Shown here piece by piece: positions 16,249 to 24,873 of a stretch of 60,607 nucleotides of DNA. The notes under the pieces were generated by a model. The model had not been told where the DNA came from, searched no databases, and was given only the letters and a program-made list of their open reading frames with translations. The position numbers were made by a program, and so were the translations under genes. Numbering within the stretch: the first letter of the stretch is position 1; each line of letters starts with the position of its first letter. Source of the stretch: JALRHH01 sp964590315 (lineage in GTDB: Bacteria > Patescibacteriota > Saccharimonadia > Saccharimonadales > JALRHH01); assembly GCA_964590315.1 (NCBI GenBank), contig CAZPVS010000005.1:1-60607 (forward strand). The letters are read 5' to 3'.

Positions 16249-19052
16249 AATACCTGTTTAAGAAACTGCGCAGTGAATGAATCTTTGACCTTTACCACCT
16301 GTTCTGGTGTGCCTTCAGCCATAATCATACCGCCTCCGGCACCACCTTCGGGCCCCATATCAATAAGCCAGTCGGCATTTTTAATCACATCGAGATTATG
16401 TTCTATAACAACCATGCTATTGCCCGTATCAACCAAGGCATGTAGTACGCCGAGCAGCTTACTGACATCCTCCATATGAAGCCCCGTGGTGGGCTCATCA
16501 AGAATGTACAATGTCCTTCCTGTTGGTCGGCGCGATAGTTCAGTCGCGAGCTTAATACGCTGTGCCTCACCCCCCGACAACGTGGTGGCAGGCTGCCCTA
16601 ATCTTATGTAACCGAGACCGACATCAACCATTGTCTGGAGCTTGCGTGCTATTGCCGGAATATTACCGAAAAACTCAAGTGCCGTTTCTGAAGTCATCTC
16701 TAGTACATCACTGATTGTCTTTCCTTTGTAATGTATCTCTAATGCTTCGCGGTTATAGCGCTTCCCGTGACATACCTCACATGGCACATAGACGTCTGGC
16801 AAGAAATGCATCTCGATCTTGATAATGCCATCACCGGCGCAGTTCTCGCACCGTCCTCCTTTAACGTTGAAGCTAAAGCGGCCAGGGCTATAGCCTCGGA
16901 GCTTAGCTTCTGGTGTGGCGGCAAACAATTCACGGATGGGGGTAAACAGCCCCGTGTACGTCGCGGAGTTAGAACGTGGCGTGCGGCCAATTGGTGACTG
17001 ATCGATAACAATTACTTTGTCGAGTTGCTTGATGCCCTCGATCTCATCGTGCCGACCGGGGACTTCATTGGCACGCATCAATCGTGCCGATAGCTCCTTG
17101 GCAAGAATATCGTTGATTAAGCTAGACTTACCAGAACCTGACACGCCGGTCACTACGATGAGTTTACCGAGTGGTATTTCGACCGTCACGTTCTTGAGAT
17201 TATTTTCTCTTGCACCCTTAATAATCAAAGATTTGTCATTACCAGCACGTCGTTTCTTTGGCGTGGGAATCTTTTTCTTCCCGAGCAAATACTGTCCTGT
17301 CATGCTCTTGGGATTGTGGGCAACTTCATCAGGTGTGCCACGAGCAACCACTTCTCCACCATGAATACCGGCGCCAGGCCCGATATCAAGCAGGTAATCA
17401 GCCGTACGGATAGTGTCCTCGTCATGCTCAACCACCAACACCGTATTGCCAAGATCACGCAAATGTTTGAGCGTAGCAATGAGTCGCTCATTGTCGCGTT
17501 GATGAAGGCCAATACTCGGCTCATCAAGCACATACAGCACGCCCATAAGCCCTGAGCCAATCTGTGTAGCCAGTCGAATACGTTGCGCTTCACCACCAGA
17601 CAAGGTTGCGGCACTCCGAAGCAAGTTGAGATAATTTAATCCCACATCTACCATAAAGTTTAGTCGAGCACAGATTTCCTTGATAATCTGGTGTGCGATC
17701 TGCTGCTCCTTGGCACTGAGTGAAAGCTGGTTGAAGAAGCCGACAGCCTCACTGATAGACAGTTCACACACGTCCATTATGGAATAGCCTGATACGGTAA
17801 TCGCCAGCACTTCGGGCTTGAGCCGACGGCCTTTACAGACATGACATGGCCGTTCGCGCATAAATCGCTCAATATCTCGACGCATAAAATCACTCTCTGT
17901 TTCTTTATGTCGCCGCTCTAAATTGGGAATAACGCCCTCGTATGTCGTCGTGAAATTACGGCCGACCCCCAGAGATACTTTATACGTTTCATTACCGGTA
18001 CCGTAGAGAATACGGTCGAGATCTTCCTGATGTAACTCCCCAGTTGGCGTATGCAGCGAAAAGCCATACCGATCTGCTACAGCTTGCATTTTCTTGGTAT
18101 ACCATGCGTCGGCATTAATACGATTAAAGGGCCGAATAGCCCCTTCCGCTATCGTCAATCGCCCATTCGGGATGACCATTTCAGGATCGACCTCTAAGCG
18201 TGAGCCAAGACCAGTACAGGTTGGACACGCACCATGCGGGCTGTTAAAACTAAAGGTACGTGGCTCAAGCTCGGGAATACTCACGTCGGGGTGATCAATA
18301 CATGCATACATGAGGCTGTAACTATGCGACTCATCATTGTCTGCATTAACAACAGTCAGTTTGCCATCACCAATATCGAGTCCCTGTTCTACTGACTGTG
18401 CCAAGCGGCCCCGACTGTCTTCGTTATTTACGAGACGATCTATAACAACCTCAATGGTATGTTTGTAGTTCTTATCAAGCTCAGGGAATTCATCAAGCGC
18501 ATATACAATTCCATCAACGCGCACCCGTGCAAAACCAGCTCGGGAATACTGCTCAGGAACATGCTCAAAAGCACCCTTCTTGTCAATAATGACCGGCGCA
18601 AGGATCATAAGCCGTGCATCAGCTGGTAATGCTGCTACTTTATCTACAATCGCCTGGGTTGTTTGACGAGTTACCGGCTTGCCGCAAACCGGACAGTGCG
18701 GTACGCCTATTCGGGCAAAAAGTAGTCGAAGGTAGTCGTAAATTTCAGTGACCGTTGCCACTGTTGAACGTGGATTGCGACTGGTTGACTTCTGGTCAAT
18801 CGAAATTGCCGGACTCAAACCGTCAATCTGATCAACATCGGGCTTCTCCATCAGACCCAAAAATTGCCGAGCATATGAGCTGAGTGACTCAACATATCGC
18901 CTCTGGCCTTCTGCATAAATAGTATCGAAAGCGAGCGATGATTTACCCGACCCAGAGAGTCCCGTAATGACAACTAGTTTATTGCGGGGAATCTCGACAT
19001 CCACGTTTTTGAGATTGTGCTCTCTCGCACCTTTAACAACTATCGCATCCAT
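16245..19052 (-). CDS. uvrA: Excinuclease ABC subunit A
   Basis: UvrA is the damage-sensing ATPase of nucleotide excision repair. The 935-residue protein has two ABC modules: Walker A GLSGSGKS and GVSGSGKS, signatures LSGGEAQRI twice, Walker B LYVLDEPSIGL and LYILDEPTTGL. Zinc modules are CPVCGKP, CPTCTGLG, CHVCKGRR and CENCAGDG...CEVCHGK. The frame is open to a TTG at 19082, but homology begins at the ATG at 19052 (MDAIVVKGAREHNLKNV). The ribosome binding site AGGAG (19083-19087) instead fits an out-of-frame ATG at 19072, created by a 20-bp tandem duplication of the start region. Confidence 0.96.
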   Translation of the reverse strand: MDAIVVKGAREHNLKNVDVEIPRNKLVVITGLSGSGKSSLAFDTIYAEGQRRYVESLSSYARQFLGLMEKPDVDQIDGLSPAISIDQKSTSRNPRSTVATVTEIYDYLRLLFARIGVPHCPVCGKPVTRQTTQAIVDKVAALPADARLMILAPVIIDKKGAFEHVPEQYSRAGFARVRVDGIVYALDEFPELDKNYKHTIEVVIDRLVNNEDSRGRLAQSVEQGLDIGDGKLTVVNADNDESHSYSLMYACIDHPDVSIPELEPRTFSFNSPHGACPTCTGLGSRLEVDPEMVIPNGRLTIAEGAIRPFNRINADAWYTKKMQAVADRYGFSLHTPTGELHQEDLDRILYGTGNETYKVSLGVGRNFTTTYEGVIPNLERRHKETESDFMRRDIERFMRERPCHVCKGRRLKPEVLAITVSGYSIMDVCELSISEAVGFFNQLSLSAKEQQIAHQIIKEICARLNFMVDVGLNYLNLLRSAATLSGGEAQRIRLATQIGSGLMGVLYVLDEPSIGLHQRDNERLIATLKHLRDLGNTVLVVEHDEDTIRTADYLLDIGPGAGIHGGEVVARGTPDEVAHNPKSMTGQYLLGKKKIPTPKKRRAGNDKSLIIKGARENNLKNVTVEIPLGKLIVVTGVSGSGKSSLINDILAKELSARLMRANEVPGRHDEIEGIKQLDKVIVIDQSPIGRTPRSNSATYTGLFTPIRELFAATPEAKLRGYSPGRFSFNVKGGRCENCAGDGIIKIEMHFLPDVYVPCEVCHGKRYNREALEIHYKGKTISDVLEMTSETALEFFGNIPAIARKLQTMVDVGLGYIRLGQPATTLSGGEAQRIKLATELSRRPTGRTLYILDEPTTGLHMEDVSKLLGVLHALVDTGNSMVVIEHNLDVIKNADWLIDMGPEGGAGGGMIMAEGTPEQVVKVKDSFTAQFLKQVL

Positions 19053-19074
19053 AAAACAACTATCGCATCCATAA
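19035..19074 (-). repeat. 20-bp tandem duplication over the uvrA start codon
   Basis: A 20-bp unit occurs twice in direct tandem (19035-19054 and 19055-19074) without mismatch. Each copy includes ATGGATGCGATAGTTGTT on the minus strand. The upstream copy opens a 10-codon frame (19072 to the TAG at 19040-19042) that overlaps the real uvrA start in another frame. The only Shine-Dalgarno is spaced 10 nt from the upstream ATG and 30 nt from the uvrA ATG. Confidence 0.9.
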
Positions 19075-19133
19075 TAAGCCAACTCCTAAAGTTGGTTTAT
19101 TATACAGATTAATCAAGATTTTTTCTAGTGAGC

Positions 19134-20018
19134 TTATGCAACTTGATATGGTTCAATCTCAAAATCTATGACTGCATTTTCGGTATATTCAGGCATCTGT
19201 GCCAGGCTCTCCCATGCGTGACGAATAGGTATTATGTGAGATTCTTCTTGTGGGGCCAATTTGTAACCAATGACAGGGTCTCCAAGGGTTACGCTATCTA
19301 TTCCTAGCTCATTTATTTGAGACTGTATTCGACGTAACTCGTGATCACGTATGGTATCTTTTGTCCTTGCAATCGTCATATGGGGGCTTACGGCAATGTC
19401 ATTAACAGCAAAATTCATGTCAGGAAATGCCATACCAATATTGCCTACAGCGACCTGACTTTCAACGAGAAGAGCTCCTAGTGCAGACATCTTGCCCATT
19501 TCATCAAAGTCGTCATAACGTGCACGCCAACCTTTCCAGCCGTCCAGCGTAAATGCGAGTTTATTTCGATTGCGACCGAAAACCGCGAGCTTCCCTAGCC
19601 CGAACTCGAGCGGATCTGGTGAATCTGCCAGATAATTGGTCAAGCCATCGCGAATGCTAAATACAAGATCCCGCATTGCATCGCTGGATGGCTGCTCTCC
19701 CGAGTCTCTTAGTTTGTGGATTAGTGCTTTTTGCTCAATTGTCTTTACTGTCACGTCTTTTGGTAGCATGACATCAAAATGGTGACCCAGCATACCGCCA
19801 ATCTGCTTACTCGTTCCCATCCAGTATGCTTCTTCGGATTGATGTAAATGCCGCCTAATTGAAAAAGACGGCACAAAATAATGTGACGTCACCTCCGGAT
19901 TCATAAATCCCCAAAACTGTTTCCGATGTGGCCTTGCTCCCGAAACAGACGATAGCGAGCCGCGCGCTCTTGGATGATAGCCTTGTTGACCAACTCCAAA
20001 ACCATTGAGACGTCCCAT
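19134..20018 (-). CDS. Protein of unknown function, weakly 2H-phosphoesterase-like
   Basis: A 294-residue soluble protein starting at an ATG with a good ribosome binding site (AAGGAG, 6 nt spacing). A C-terminal segment SPHMTIAR resembles one HxTx motif of the LigT/2'-5' RNA ligase (2H) superfamily, but I cannot find a convincing second motif, so the assignment is weak. The N-terminal 40 residues are Gly/Arg/Ser-rich. It precedes a ~480-nt gene-poor gap and stands apart from uvrA. Confidence 0.55.
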   Translation of the reverse strand: MGRLNGFGVGQQGYHPRARGSLSSVSGARPHRKQFWGFMNPEVTSHYFVPSFSIRRHLHQSEEAYWMGTSKQIGGMLGHHFDVMLPKDVTVKTIEQKALIHKLRDSGEQPSSDAMRDLVFSIRDGLTNYLADSPDPLEFGLGKLAVFGRNRNKLAFTLDGWKGWRARYDDFDEMGKMSALGALLVESQVAVGNIGMAFPDMNFAVNDIAVSPHMTIARTKDTIRDHELRRIQSQINELGIDSVTLGDPVIGYKLAPQEESHIIPIRHAWESLAQMPEYTENAVIDFEIEPYQVA

Positions 20019-20497
20019 ATTAACTCCTTTTTATGTTAGGCTCCCGGCTTATAGCCTTAGCGTACGCCTGGGTCTGCTCAGGGTCAATGCAAAATCACAA
20101 AATTACAATGGTTACTGCTGAAAATATCACCAATATGCTTACGATTATATCTTGTTTGATATTAAGCATAGCTATTTACAGAATAAGTACAATACTAGGC
20201 TGAAGCAGCGAGTCAAATATGTAGCGACCTACTTCTATTGACAGCCACCGGAAGCCTTCTTGAGACGGCAGTAATTTAGCGAATCATTACATCGGCAATA
20301 AAGTTCATCAGTAAACGTCAACATATCGGCGGCATATGGGCGATAAAGAGACCAACAGAACACAGGAATTAAGACATGCTCAATGAATTGATTTCAACTA
20401 CGTGTTATTTACGGCTAATTTATGCGCGGAAAAATATACTGCAGTGTAGCGCTAATGTTTTAGCTTCGCAATACTTTTGTGCTACCCTAATGCCGTT
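20019..20497. other. Gene-poor interval upstream of pheA; one possible 38-residue membrane ORF at 20087-20203 (+)
   Basis: About 480 nt without a firm gene. An ORF at 20087-20203 (+) would encode 38 residues with one hydrophobic helix (TIISCLILSIAIYRI), but its ribosome binding site is weak and coding evidence is minimal. Near the right end, TGCTACCCT (20479-20487) resembles an extended -10 for pheA, about 10 nt before its ATG. No RNA gene was recognised. Confidence 0.3.
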
Positions 20498-21337
20498 ATG
20501 CATACAACAGTTGCCATTCAAGGCCATGCGGCATCGTTTCACGAAATCGCCGCGCAAAAATTTTTTGAATCAGTGACGAGTCGTCCGTGCGATACATTCC
20601 AGGATGTTTTCGATAGTATTGTCGCAGACAAGACTACACACGGTGTAGTCGCCATAGAAAATTCGTTATACGGCTCCATTAACGAAGTGTACGATTTGCT
20701 ACTACGCCATAGTGTGCGTATTGTCGGCGAAGTGTACCTAAGAATAGAGCAGTGCTTGATTGGCATACCCGGTGTGGTAGTCACAGACATTAAAGAAGTC
20801 TATTCCCATCCCGTTGCGCTTGCCCAGTGCGAGACATACCTCGATAGTACGTTACCAACCGCGGAGCGATTAGAACATCACGACACCGCTGCGAGTGTTG
20901 CTGACGTAAAGCGATGGAACGACCCTACGAAAGCGGCGATAGCCAGCGGCGCCGCTGCCGCATTGCACGGTATGGAAGTACTTGCCCGTGGTATTGAGAC
21001 CAACTCACAAAACTATACTCGATTCGTGGTGCTTTCTAAAAATCCAGTGGTAACACAACCGAACAAAACCTCACTAATACTACGAACGAATCATAAACCA
21101 GGTGCCCTGCACGCGGCACTTGGTGTCTTTGCGCGGCGAGATATGAATCTCAGTAAGTTACAATCTCGGCCTATCGTTGGGCACGCCTGGCAATATATGT
21201 TTTACATCGACATCACTTGCTCGGCTGAAGATACGCAATTGAGCGATGCAATAGCCGAACTTGAGACCCAACAATGTACGGTCACGATATTAGGCAGCTA
21301 TCAAGCCGGCGACAACCAAGTAGTAGTAGCCTCATAA
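20498..21337 (+). CDS. pheA: Prephenate dehydratase (with ACT domain)
   Basis: A ~279-residue monofunctional prephenate dehydratase, which converts prephenate to phenylpyruvate in phenylalanine synthesis. The catalytic domain carries GVVAIENSLYGSINEVYDLL, SHPVALAQC and the NYTRFVVL motif with its catalytic Thr-Arg-Phe. The C-terminal ACT domain (about 195-270) has TSLILRTNHKPGALHAAL and LSKLQSRP, the equivalent of the ESRP phenylalanine-binding motif. The frame is open to a TTG at 20477, but the ATG at 20498 fits the family start. No other aromatic pathway gene is nearby, which is odd for an organism expected to lack amino acid biosynthesis. Confidence 0.88.
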   Translation: MHTTVAIQGHAASFHEIAAQKFFESVTSRPCDTFQDVFDSIVADKTTHGVVAIENSLYGSINEVYDLLLRHSVRIVGEVYLRIEQCLIGIPGVVVTDIKEVYSHPVALAQCETYLDSTLPTAERLEHHDTAASVADVKRWNDPTKAAIASGAAAALHGMEVLARGIETNSQNYTRFVVLSKNPVVTQPNKTSLILRTNHKPGALHAALGVFARRDMNLSKLQSRPIVGHAWQYMFYIDITCSAEDTQLSDAIAELETQQCTVTILGSYQAGDNQVVVAS

Positions 21338-21362
21338 AGTATGAGCCGGTCATGCGACGCGC

Positions 21363-21368
21363 TATAAT
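21363..21368 (+). promoter_or_regulatory. -10 box for the PGPGW protein gene (leaderless mRNA)
   Basis: TATAAT ends 7 nt before the ATG at 21376, with no Shine-Dalgarno between, so a leaderless transcript is predicted. Confidence 0.6.
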
Positions 21369-21375
21369 ATAGCTC

Positions 21376-21789
21376 ATGAAGCAACGCACGAAAGCACTTC
21401 TCGTTGATATACTCGGATTCTCACTAATCATTATGTCCCCCTTTTTGGGATGGTTGCCGGGACCGGGTGGTATACCGATGCTCATCCTTGGCCTCAGCCT
21501 GCTGGCAAACAATCATGAGTGGGCGGAACGCATCCTTGAACGAGTAAAACACCATGTTGGCAAAGCAGCGGAACAAATCAGCGGATCCGATCCCGTTACG
21601 AAATGGGGTATCGACATACTCAGTGTGGTCTTTATTGCCGGGGCGGTCATATTGATTACTCAGTTTACCCGAAGTATTGCAATGACCGCAGCTATATCGT
21701 TTACCATTGTGGGCATCACATTACTCCTAACAAATCAGAACCGCTACTGTCGACTCTGGGAAAAACTTCGATCCAAGCATAAGCATTAG
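21376..21789 (+). CDS. PGPGW-family transmembrane protein
   Basis: A 137-residue membrane protein with the signature GWLPGPGGIPMLILGLSLLA (residues ~25-44) that names the PGPGW family, then a charged amphipathic stretch (EWAERILERVKHHVG) and two more hydrophobic helices (about 79-95 and 100-116). Function is unknown. The next gene, 63 nt downstream in the same direction, is another small membrane protein. Confidence 0.85.
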   Translation: MKQRTKALLVDILGFSLIIMSPFLGWLPGPGGIPMLILGLSLLANNHEWAERILERVKHHVGKAAEQISGSDPVTKWGIDILSVVFIAGAVILITQFTRSIAMTAAISFTIVGITLLLTNQNRYCRLWEKLRSKHKH

Positions 21790-21852
21790 TCACATACTAT
21801 TGCTTTTTTGGCAACTTTGTGATACATTGCAGTCATATAAGAGGTGGTTGCA

Positions 21853-22020
21853 ATGCTAGAATTAATAGTTCTCGGACAAGTTCCCGGCACGGGTGTCGTG
21901 CTGACTTTCTCGTGGGTTGTTGCCTTGGTAACAATTATTGGTGGTGGCAGTCTGCTGCGCCACATACGAAAACAACGCGACTTACACGAACAAATCACTA
22001 TTGAAGAGACTGCTCTTTAA
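21853..22020 (+). CDS. Small single-pass membrane protein (55 aa)
   Basis: The sequence encodes 55 residues beginning MLELIVLGQVPGTGVV, with one transmembrane helix (about 16-35, FSWVVALVTIIGGGSLL) and a basic then acidic C-terminal tail (RHIRKQRDLHEQITIEETAL). A GAGGTG ribosome binding site lies 7 nt before the ATG and a TGTGATACAT-type -10 precedes it. The N-terminal LGQxPGT pattern looks like short membrane proteins I associate with Saccharibacteria, from memory and not from a search. It overlaps the convergent exonuclease I stop by 4 nt. Confidence 0.7.
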   Translation: MLELIVLGQVPGTGVVLTFSWVVALVTIIGGGSLLRHIRKQRDLHEQITIEETAL

Positions 22021-23453
22021 TCAAGTTCTGTCGGCATAATACTCTGGCCGTACAATTGTAGTTCTTCAAGAAGATACCGTTGCTCACTCGTGAGGCTCTC
22101 TTGTGCTGCCAACTCTGCCAATCGATTAAAGTAACGCGCCATACGGCTTACATCTTTGCCGCTCAAAAGTTTACGTTCTCTGAACTGTTCCCAGGCAAGG
22201 CGCTCATCATCATGCAACGTGGTTGGGTAATTTCGTGCTTTATAAAGAGGTAGCAAGGCATTGAGGCGCTCATCCTTGAACGTCATATTTAACTGTGCCA
22301 ACTCATCAGCTGTTGTGCTGCGAACGACACGAGAAGCGCTTTTATCCTCATTACTGAGAAAGGCTTCGTATAGCCGTGCATCAACCTCTTCCTCTTTGGC
22401 TGCATATTTTGCGTGCTGTTCAGTATCAAGGATGGCAAGGGCCTCGAGAACTCGGGGCGCGAGATTACTTTGCTGCAATTTCTGGTAGTGCTGTTGTATG
22501 GTTTCTCGACGTAGCTGGAGACGCTTCGAGCTATCATCGTCCAGCACCGATAAAGGGGCGACTGCTGGACACCGATTATATTGCAGCGTCTTCACGGGCA
22601 ACCGTGGACCAGGATCATCCCTGCGTTTTCGCCAAGCTGCAACAAGGTCTTTTACCGAGAGTTTGGTAAATGGTTCTGGGTCGTAGCGCAAATCATATAC
22701 GAGCGCACCTGCCCGCGTGGGATGATTTGCAAGTGTGGCCACGACAGCCGTTTTCTCGTATTCCGTATCATATTTACCCGATGTATATATAAACGGCTGG
22801 CCGGCAGTCACTAACTGAGAAACGGCGTGTTTCTCTCGTGTCTTTAGTAAGAAATCAAATAATTTCGGTTGTTTAGATTTAATTAGTTGGGCAATTTCAA
22901 TGACTGCATATACATCGCTGAGCGCATCATGAGCCGACTCATGTGATATACCGTTCAGCCGAGTAAGAAGCTCTAATCTGTTTGTTGGCTTGCCGTTCTC
23001 TTCCACCGGCCAGGCAATACCCTCGGGGCGCAGCGCGCGGGTCATTCGAACCACATCGAGTAAATCCCACCGCGATTTATTGTCTGCATATTGCCATTCG
23101 TAGGCATCATAAAAATTCCGGTAATGGAGATACCGCATAAACTCATCATCAAAACGGGCCGTGTTATACCCAACAAATATAGTGCCCTCCGTGGCAATGT
23201 CATTCGTAAATATCTGTAAGAATTCAGCCTCAGTTATACCGTCAGCAATTGTTTTTTGTGGCGTAATGCCGGTAATCATGATGGCGTCCGGATCAGGTAC
23301 CACATCCTCACTCAGCTTAACTAAAATATTAAAGGGCTCACCGAGTGGCTGTAGCTCCATATTGGTACGCTGGCCAGCAAACTGCATAACTCGCGCTTCC
23401 CGGGGGTTAACTCCTGAAGTCTCAAGATCATAAAAGAAAAAACTGGTAGTCAT
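22017..23453 (-). CDS. sbcB: Exodeoxyribonuclease I
   Basis: A 478-residue ExoI-type 3'-5' single-strand DNA exonuclease. The DEDDh catalytic residues appear in FFYDLETSG (residues ~6-14), GYNTARFDDEFMRYLHYRNF and ESAHDALSDVYAVI. The middle SH3-like and C-terminal helical regions of ExoI follow (for example AVSQLVTAGQPFIYTSGKYD). It trims 3' single-stranded ends in recombination and mismatch repair. It is transcribed alone and converges on the small membrane gene. Confidence 0.92.
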   Translation of the reverse strand: MTTSFFFYDLETSGVNPREARVMQFAGQRTNMELQPLGEPFNILVKLSEDVVPDPDAIMITGITPQKTIADGITEAEFLQIFTNDIATEGTIFVGYNTARFDDEFMRYLHYRNFYDAYEWQYADNKSRWDLLDVVRMTRALRPEGIAWPVEENGKPTNRLELLTRLNGISHESAHDALSDVYAVIEIAQLIKSKQPKLFDFLLKTREKHAVSQLVTAGQPFIYTSGKYDTEYEKTAVVATLANHPTRAGALVYDLRYDPEPFTKLSVKDLVAAWRKRRDDPGPRLPVKTLQYNRCPAVAPLSVLDDDSSKRLQLRRETIQQHYQKLQQSNLAPRVLEALAILDTEQHAKYAAKEEEVDARLYEAFLSNEDKSASRVVRSTTADELAQLNMTFKDERLNALLPLYKARNYPTTLHDDERLAWEQFRERKLLSGKDVSRMARYFNRLAELAAQESLTSEQRYLLEELQLYGQSIMPTELD

Positions 23454-23489
23454 ATGACTACCAGTGTACCACCATAAACATGTAATTTT

Positions 23490-24206
23490 TTACGCCACGC
23501 GTGAACGGGGACTCGCCTTCAAACCCTCCGCTACCGTTATGACAATCGAATTTGTGGTGACTTTTATGTCTTCGGCCACAGAAGCCTTCGTTTTATATGC
23601 AAGGTCGGCGTGGACTGTACTCGCGCTTCCATGAGGGCTGTATTCTTGAAAGGATCGACGGTGACGCAGCGCCTGGGAGAGGCCAAAGATACCTGGTCTT
23701 ACAGTGTTTATGAACTCTCTCCATTCATCTATCGCGGTTTCGCTAACACCCCCCTTTTGTGCCATAACGGATGTATTGTCAATACATTCCTGGAGCATAG
23801 GTCTTGGCCCAACAATACTCATTTCCCCGGAACCAACAAGTTCCCACTGTGGTAGTTCATCCAGCCCTATGATCCGAGTAATGAGAGCCCTCCGATTAAG
23901 GATCCGTCGGCTGTAGCGATCTATATCCATAGGTTCTCCGGGTGATACTTCATGCATGGTTCTGATTTTGGGTACATTAAGTAAGCGGCCCGCAAAACTA
24001 CGTTCTTGGTAAAATCGGTGAGACTCATCGATATTCCCATGTATTGCCAATTCAGTAAGATACGCGCCGGCCCGCGCGAGGGGAGCACAAAGATCGGCAA
24101 CATACTGGTCGAAATGAGTTTTTGTCTCAGAGCGCAGATAATCCATCCCAGTGAGGTGATGATTATTTATAGAAAATCGTTGGTAATAATCTGTGATTTC
24201 TGACAT
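23490..24206 (-). CDS. Soluble sugar-transferase-like protein (Bac_transf domain, no membrane anchor)
   Basis: A 238-residue protein whose middle part matches the core of polyprenyl-phosphate sugar phosphotransferases: KIRTM (residues ~79-83), ...RITRIIGLDELPQ-type segment (IGLDELPQWELVGSGEMSIVGPRPML). These enzymes normally start exopolysaccharide or glycan synthesis at the membrane and have an N-terminal membrane helix. This protein has no hydrophobic helix and the usual KFRTM/DELPQ core is shortened, so it may be a soluble or degenerate relative. It lies beside another unknown gene at 24284. Confidence 0.65.
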   Translation of the reverse strand: MSEITDYYQRFSINNHHLTGMDYLRSETKTHFDQYVADLCAPLARAGAYLTELAIHGNIDESHRFYQERSFAGRLLNVPKIRTMHEVSPGEPMDIDRYSRRILNRRALITRIIGLDELPQWELVGSGEMSIVGPRPMLQECIDNTSVMAQKGGVSETAIDEWREFINTVRPGIFGLSQALRHRRSFQEYSPHGSASTVHADLAYKTKASVAEDIKVTTNSIVITVAEGLKASPRSRVA

Positions 24207-24283
24207 AGGGATACACGCTTACATGATGATACGGCCCATGATACTCCTGACAAGTGCATTTGCCCAGCACATCTAAAGATGTC

Positions 24284-24841
24284 CTACGAGCTCCTACCGA
24301 TAAGCCAACCTGCCATCCTGGAGAGGGGGGATCGACGTGGGGTCATAGGTTCTGGGCTCGGTTCTGTCATATGAGTAAGTTCTGCAAGAATCTCCGAAGC
24401 AACATGCGCGGGTATATACGGTTGATTAAATACCATTTTTATCAAATTTGAAGATTTGTTCTCATGCTTGTATTCAACAGCATGATCATACCTTACCTGA
24501 CCGTCGCTACTCAGAGTAATTTCTGTGCTGGTCACCTTATGTCCGCCCTCGAGTCGATATTGAGAGCTGGTAACCTTGATAAACTTCGTGGTTTCGTTCT
24601 GGGCAAGGCTGATTTCATTGAATTCGTTCGTGCTCACACTATGCCGAAATGAAACCATGCTAGAATCTAGATCAATTGAGGCACGGTACCCATCGCCGTA
24701 GTACTTCCCTGGCCAGGCGGTATCGTAGAGATATTCTACACGATTCTCCATATCAGATAATATCCTTTGTGGAGCCTGCTCATGCGTTGGCGCGATACGA
24801 TGGTACTCATCTGGGGTGAAAACCGGTTCTGGGGTATTCAT
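24284..24841 (-). CDS. Protein of unknown function
   Basis: A 185-residue soluble protein rich in Ser, Glu and aromatic residues. It has a beta-rich middle part (STEITLSSDGQVRYDHAVEY) and a basic C-terminus with a short apolar stretch (RMAGWLIGRSS). No known domain is recognised. It lies between obg and the sugar-transferase-like gene in the same orientation. Confidence 0.55.
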   Translation of the reverse strand: MNTPEPVFTPDEYHRIAPTHEQAPQRILSDMENRVEYLYDTAWPGKYYGDGYRASIDLDSSMVSFRHSVSTNEFNEISLAQNETTKFIKVTSSQYRLEGGHKVTSTEITLSSDGQVRYDHAVEYKHENKSSNLIKMVFNQPYIPAHVASEILAELTHMTEPSPEPMTPRRSPLSRMAGWLIGRSS

Positions 24842-24873
24842 TAATACAATAGTCCCACTTATGCTTTATTATG

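Noticed and set aside
20376..20576. 66-codon plus-strand ORF ahead of pheA
   Set aside because: It has a passable ribosome binding site but overlaps the pheA coding region in another frame and shows no protein-like composition.
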